Assembly (NCBI GenBank): GCA_020853655.1
Contig: JADYYL010000449.1
Span: 1-9,545 of the forward strand
Direction: 5' to 3'
Length of the DNA stretch: 9,545 bases
Source: Deltaproteobacteria bacterium
Lineage (GTDB): Bacteria > Bdellovibrionota_C > UBA2361 > SZUA-149 > JADYYL01
Below the pieces are notes generated by a model. The model worked only from the letters and a program-made list of their open reading frames with translations, was not told the origin of the DNA and did not search any database. The position numbers were made by a program, and so were the translations under genes. Below are positions 6,495 through 9,545 of this stretch, piece by piece; position 1 is the first letter of the stretch, and the number at the start of each line of letters is the position of its first letter.

Positions 6495-6549
6495 GCGAAA
6501 GCACGGATGATCGAATCAACGCAGAGTCGGGACTGAGTAAGCTGAGGAT

Positions 6550-6750
6550 ATGATTGAAATTTTAGTGAATCAAAATCTCGAAAAAGCGATGCGCGTTCTG
6601 AAGCGGAAGCTGATCCGCGAGGGCGTGTTCAAAGAATTGAAGTCGCGTCGTTTCTACGAGAAGCCCTCTGAACGGCGAAAGCGCAAAGAGAAGGAAGCGC
6701 AGAAGAAGCGCCGTAAGGAAGCCGACCGCATGAAGCGGTTCCTTCCGTAA
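6550..6750 (+). CDS. rpsU: Small ribosomal subunit protein bS21
   Basis: This 66-residue basic protein opens MIEILVNQNLEKAMRVLKRK and continues with LIREGVFKELKSRRFYEKPS before a tail rich in Lys, Arg and Glu. Both the length and the order of an N-terminal strand, the ALRxLKR-type helix, the RRxxYEKPSE motif and a basic helix are those of bS21, which binds the 30S platform near the 3' end of 16S rRNA and the anti-Shine-Dalgarno. The ATG at 6550 is fixed by the conserved N-terminus. Its ribosome-binding site is odd: GAGG at 6544-6547 leaves only 2 bases before the ATG, closer than usual. The neighbours are the divergent unknown gene and, beyond a terminator, lptF. It is probably a monocistronic unit. 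Confidence 0.95.
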   Translation: MIEILVNQNLEKAMRVLKRKLIREGVFKELKSRRFYEKPSERRKRKEKEAQKKRRKEADRMKRFLP

Positions 6751-7200
6751 AGGTCGGGCATCTCGTGAGCGACGGGCGGTGTCTCGTTGGTTCGAGATGG
6801 CCGTGAGCGATGCGTCGGAGAACTCAATGATTTGAGAGCTTCGCCTGTCGTGGAGAAAAAAGCGCGCCTTTCACGGCGCGCTTTTTTTTTACATGTTCCC
6901 TTGTTCGTGGCCTGAGAAACAGCTCAAAACATTCTGCGATGTGGCCGCGCCAGACGGCCATCCACCGATGATGAGGCGGGTTTTTCAGCGACTGAATGCT
7001 CCGCGGAGATATTTCAACACGGTGGGAGCACGTTCTCCGTCGGAGAGGAGAGGCGGGGTAAGTTGCGAATCATTCCCGAAGGCCTGATCCGTGTTTTCTC
7101 AAGCTCGAGAGAATGACATGCTCACCTATCGCCGCACGAAATGTTTCGGATCGGTGCGTCAAGTATAGCGCGCCATTTTAGTTCTCAAAGGATTGGATCG
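6751..7200. other. Intergenic region between rpsU and lptF
   Basis: No gene is supported in these 450 bases. The first part, likely 3' untranslated region of rpsU, contains a 9-base direct repeat CGTGAGCGA (6764-6772 and 6802-6810), a 7-base inverted pair CATCTCG/CGAGATG (6759-6765, 6793-6799) and a small hairpin CTCAA-TGAT-TTGAG, followed by the terminator at 6856-6890. After it there is a small inverted repeat TTCTC/GAGAA (7096-7113) before the lptF ribosome-binding site. No clear promoter was found for lptF. Confidence 0.4.
6856..6890 (+). terminator. Strong intrinsic terminator after rpsU
   Basis: AGCGCGCC (6861-6868) and GGCGCGCT (6875-6882) form a perfect eight-pair GC-rich stem with a TTTCAC loop, extended by A-T pairs from the A-run before it. 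A run of nine T (6882-6890) follows. The A-run upstream means it could also work on the minus strand, but no minus-strand gene ends here. Confidence 0.9.
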
Positions 7201-8484
7201 ATGTCTCAAGCTGGGACCATGCCGAACGACAACCAGCTCGTGCCGCGTCGTCCTTTCCGGATCCTCACTCGCTACATCCTCTCCGAAATCTTTTCGCCGT
7301 TCCTCGTCACGCTTTTTGTCTTCACCGGAATTCTGTTCCTCGCGAAGAGCATCAAGTTGATTGAGCTCGTCATCAACCGAAACGTCTCCATCTGGGATAT
7401 CGGACAACTTTTCTTTTTCGTCGTGCCGCAATTTTTTGAGCTCGCGCTCCCGATGGCGTTGTTGTTGGGAACGATATTGGCTTTTGGTCGGTTGAGCGCG
7501 GATAGCGAGCTCATCGTCATGCGTGCGACGGGCATCAGCTTGAGAACGCTGCTGTGGCCGGTGCTGTGGTTTGCGACGGGCGTGTGCGTGCTCGGCATCG
7601 TGATCAGCTTCTGGGTTCGTCCCTGGGCAAATTACATGCTGGGCCTCAAACTTTTCGAAATGGCGCAGATGAAGGCCAGCGCCACGCTCACGCCAGGTGT
7701 TTTCAACTCCTTCGGACGACTGACTATCTACGCTGAGTCACTTTCTGCGGAAACGGGGTCTCTGGAGCATGTGGTCATTTCCGATCGTCGTGAACCCGAG
7801 CGGCAGCGGACCTTCGTCGCCCAGAACGGGACCATGATTTCTGATCCTGAGAAGTTGACGATGACGCTGCGGCTCTTCGATGGAAGCATCCACGAAGGGA
7901 TCGGCGAGCGTTACAACGTGACCTATTTCGATCTGAACTCCATCGTCGTCGATCCGAGTGACATGGTTTCGGAAGGGGAGGCTCGAGAGGGGAAGAAAGC
8001 GAATGAGATGATTGTTGACGAGTTGATCACAGAGATTCGAACGGCGCCAAAAGCTCGTGGATCACGAGAGGACGGGGAGAAAGCGTCGACTCGCTCCGCG
8101 AGGTTGCTCGTCGAATTTCACCGACGGATTGCGGTTCCGTTCTCCTGCATCGTCGTGGTCCTCATTGGGATGGCACTCGGTGTTCAGCCGAGTCGCGATG
8201 GCAAGTCCTGGGGCGCGGCGCTGAATATCGCTGTCGGGATTCTCTTCATCACGATCTATTATTTTGCGATCGCATTCGCGACTGCGCTCGGCGAGCAGAA
8301 GGTCGTGCAGGCGGGCGTTGCGATGTGGCTACCGAACCTGCTGTTTGGGCTCATCGGCTGTTATCTCTTCCGACAGATCGAGACCGAGGAGTGGGCAGCG
8401 GTGAGTCAGGCGATGAGTGGCGCGGTTGTTCGCGTTGCCTCTTGGTTTCGATTCGGCCGAGATCGTCGGGGAGAGGCGCCATGA
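7201..8484 (+). CDS. lptF: LPS export ABC transporter permease LptF
   Basis: This 427-residue inner-membrane permease is one half of the LptB2FG complex that extracts lipopolysaccharide from the inner membrane and passes it to the LptC-LptA bridge. The helix-rich N-terminal part has membrane spans at about 33-53, 66-94 and 114-140. LSADSELIVMRATGIS (98-113) is the conserved cytosolic coupling segment of LptF/LptG. A periplasmic beta-jellyroll follows (about 150-255), and three more spans lie near the C-terminus. A charged stretch at about 256-300 separates the jellyroll from the fourth span. E. coli LptF is about 366 residues, so this one is longer. The ATG at 7201 has AGGA 8 bases upstream; the in-frame ATG at 7141 has no SD. 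The last bases overlap lptG (ATGA). Confidence 0.93.
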   Translation: MSQAGTMPNDNQLVPRRPFRILTRYILSEIFSPFLVTLFVFTGILFLAKSIKLIELVINRNVSIWDIGQLFFFVVPQFFELALPMALLLGTILAFGRLSADSELIVMRATGISLRTLLWPVLWFATGVCVLGIVISFWVRPWANYMLGLKLFEMAQMKASATLTPGVFNSFGRLTIYAESLSAETGSLEHVVISDRREPERQRTFVAQNGTMISDPEKLTMTLRLFDGSIHEGIGERYNVTYFDLNSIVVDPSDMVSEGEAREGKKANEMIVDELITEIRTAPKARGSREDGEKASTRSARLLVEFHRRIAVPFSCIVVVLIGMALGVQPSRDGKSWGAALNIAVGILFITIYYFAIAFATALGEQKVVQAGVAMWLPNLLFGLIGCYLFRQIETEEWAAVSQAMSGAVVRVASWFRFGRDRRGEAP

Positions 8485-9545
8485 AACTCCGATTCGGCAT
8501 TCTCGAACGTTACATCCTTGGCCAGTTCTTTATCATCTTCGCCGGGTGTCTCTGTGCGTTCGTGTCCCTCTTCGTCGTCTTCGATTTCTTTGATCGGATT
8601 CGGATCTTCATCCGCGAAGGGAGCACGCTGGGGCAGGTCGCGCTCTACGTGCTGCTGAAGATTCCGGTGATCATCCATCTGACGATGCCAATCGCGGTGC
8701 TGATCGCCACGCTCATGAGCATCGGAAAGCTTTCCCAGCTCTCCGAGATTACGGCGATGCGTGCCTGCGGGAGGAGCGTGTTCGCGATTACTCGACCACT
8801 GATCGCTGCCGGAATTCTCTTGTCGGGGGTGATGTTTGTGCTGGGCGAGACAATCGTCCCGTGGGCGACTTACGAAGTGGAGGAGCTGTATCACCTCGAC
8901 ATTCGGAAGAAAGCGGAAAGCGGAGAGTATAGCCGCGAGAACATATGGCATCGGTCCGGGAACTCATTCTATACCGTTGCGTTTTACGACTCGAAGAATG
9001 CCACACTCCAGGATCTCTCGATTTTCGAATTCCGCCCCGATTTTCAGCTCTCCCGTCGCGTCATGGCAAAGTCCGCGAAGTGGCACTCGCCGAACGTGGG
9101 CTGGACCATGAACGAGATCACCGAGGTGCTCTTCCTGGGTGATGGCTCGGTGAAGTTTACGGCCTTTAGGGAGCTCCCGCTGATCATCAAGGAGCGGCCC
9201 TCGGACTTTTACAATTTGCAGCGAAAGCCCGAATCGCTCAGCTACTTTGGGCTGAGAAAGTACGCTGCCAAGTTGAAGAGTGAGGGTGTCCCGGTGACGG
9301 AGTATCTCGTGAGCCTGGCATCGAAGCTCTCCTTCCCGTTCGTCAACGTCATTGCGATTCTCGTCGCGCTTCCGTTTTCTCTCGCCTCCGCACGTTCGAG
9401 AACACTGACGGCCGGGTTCATCGCTGGGATATCGCTCGGCTTCGGCTACCATGTGGTGCACGCTATCTCGTCGGCCCTGGGTGCCGGAGAATTACTACCC
9501 GTCTCCCTCGCGGCGTGGACGGCCAACATCCTCGGCCTCTGCATC
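8481..9545 (+). CDS. lptG: LPS export ABC transporter permease LptG (partial at right edge)
   Basis: The frame from ATG 8481 is open to the window end and gives 355 residues without a stop codon. LptG is about 360 residues in E. coli, so only a few residues should be missing. The first span follows MKLRFGILERYILGQFF, and LSQLSEITAMRACG (about 84-97) is the signature coupling segment shared with LptF. A periplasmic jellyroll follows, then three C-terminal spans (FVNVIAILVALPF, TAGFIAGISLGFGYHVV and the last hydrophobic stretch). LptG pairs with LptF in the inner-membrane LPS extractor. The start overlaps the lptF stop by ATGA, so the two subunits should be made in equal amounts. The paralogous coupling segment in both proteins confirms the assignment. 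Confidence 0.93.
   Translation, partial: MKLRFGILERYILGQFFIIFAGCLCAFVSLFVVFDFFDRIRIFIREGSTLGQVALYVLLKIPVIIHLTMPIAVLIATLMSIGKLSQLSEITAMRACGRSVFAITRPLIAAGILLSGVMFVLGETIVPWATYEVEELYHLDIRKKAESGEYSRENIWHRSGNSFYTVAFYDSKNATLQDLSIFEFRPDFQLSRRVMAKSAKWHSPNVGWTMNEITEVLFLGDGSVKFTAFRELPLIIKERPSDFYNLQRKPESLSYFGLRKYAAKLKSEGVPVTEYLVSLASKLSFPFVNVIAILVALPFSLASARSRTLTAGFIAGISLGFGYHVVHAISSALGAGELLPVSLAAWTANILGLCI

Larger units (their letters stand above)
6006..6549. other. Long divergent intergenic region between the hypothetical gene and rpsU
   Basis: These 544 bases have no frame I accept as coding; the frames present are short, lack ribosome-binding sites and have unlikely residue composition. Visible elements are the weak minus-strand promoter at 6102-6131, a 16-base inverted repeat at 6328-6343 and a perfect 14-base palindrome at 6481-6494. 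I could not find a convincing sigma-70 promoter for rpsU by eye. A long rpsU leader or a small RNA is possible. Confidence 0.4.

Noticed and set aside
6169..6519. 116-residue frame on the minus strand upstream of the hypothetical gene
   Set aside because: No ribosome-binding site and Ser/Pro/Arg-rich composition unlike a folded protein; it runs across both palindromes.
6893..7087. 64-residue frame after the rpsU terminator
   Set aside because: It starts three bases after the T-run of a strong terminator without an SD, and its composition is not protein-like.
7141..7200. Upstream ATG for lptF
   Set aside because: It would add 20 residues with no SD before it. The ATG at 7201 has AGGA at a good distance and leads sooner into the first membrane span.

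Overview
The window comes from a diderm (Gram-negative-type) bacterium. It encodes both permease subunits of the lipopolysaccharide exporter (LptF, LptG), two predicted secreted lipoproteins, and a bS21 protein of the short, very basic type. Base composition is moderately GC-rich and looks uniform. There are no insertion sequences, phage genes, tRNA or rRNA genes, or CRISPR arrays. The gene content resembles delta-proteobacteria-like or planctomycete-like lineages, but the sequence alone does not settle the phylum.

Layout: (1) 1-430, minus strand: the N-terminal part of a major facilitator superfamily transporter that runs off the left edge and appears to use a TTG start. (2) 596-1975, plus: cystathionine beta-synthase with a C-terminal pair of CBS domains, divergent from the transporter. 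(3) 2137-2379, plus: a BFD-type [2Fe-2S] miniprotein. (4) Convergent with it, a minus-strand two-gene unit transcribed from about 5290 down to 2539: a large tetratricopeptide-repeat lipoprotein (5228-3402), then a LolA/LolB-like lipoprotein (3405-2539), joined by an ATGA stop/start overlap. A credible sigma-70 promoter lies at 5297-5326. (5) 5229-5588: non-coding, with a hairpin terminator for the gene upstream and a run of 10-bp repeats. (6) 6005-5589, minus: a 138-residue protein of unknown function. (7) 6006-6549: a long divergent gap with two perfect palindromes. (8) 6550-6750, plus: rpsU, followed by a strong intrinsic terminator at 6856-6890. (9) 7201 to the right edge, plus: lptF-lptG, coupled by ATGA.

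How the genes fit together: LptF and LptG form the inner-membrane permease that, with the LptB ATPase, extracts LPS and sends it to the outer membrane. The TPR and LolA/LolB-like lipoproteins are also probably envelope proteins, so about half of the window concerns the outer envelope. Cystathionine beta-synthase makes cystathionine from serine and homocysteine. The small Fe-S protein beside it may be linked to sulfur or redox metabolism, but only its position suggests this.

I see no clearly new multi-gene system. The points most worth checking are the unknown 138-residue gene with its terminator and 10-bp repeat array, the two-start leader of cbs, the Fe-S miniprotein beside cbs, and the rpsU leader with palindromes and a too-close Shine-Dalgarno sequence.
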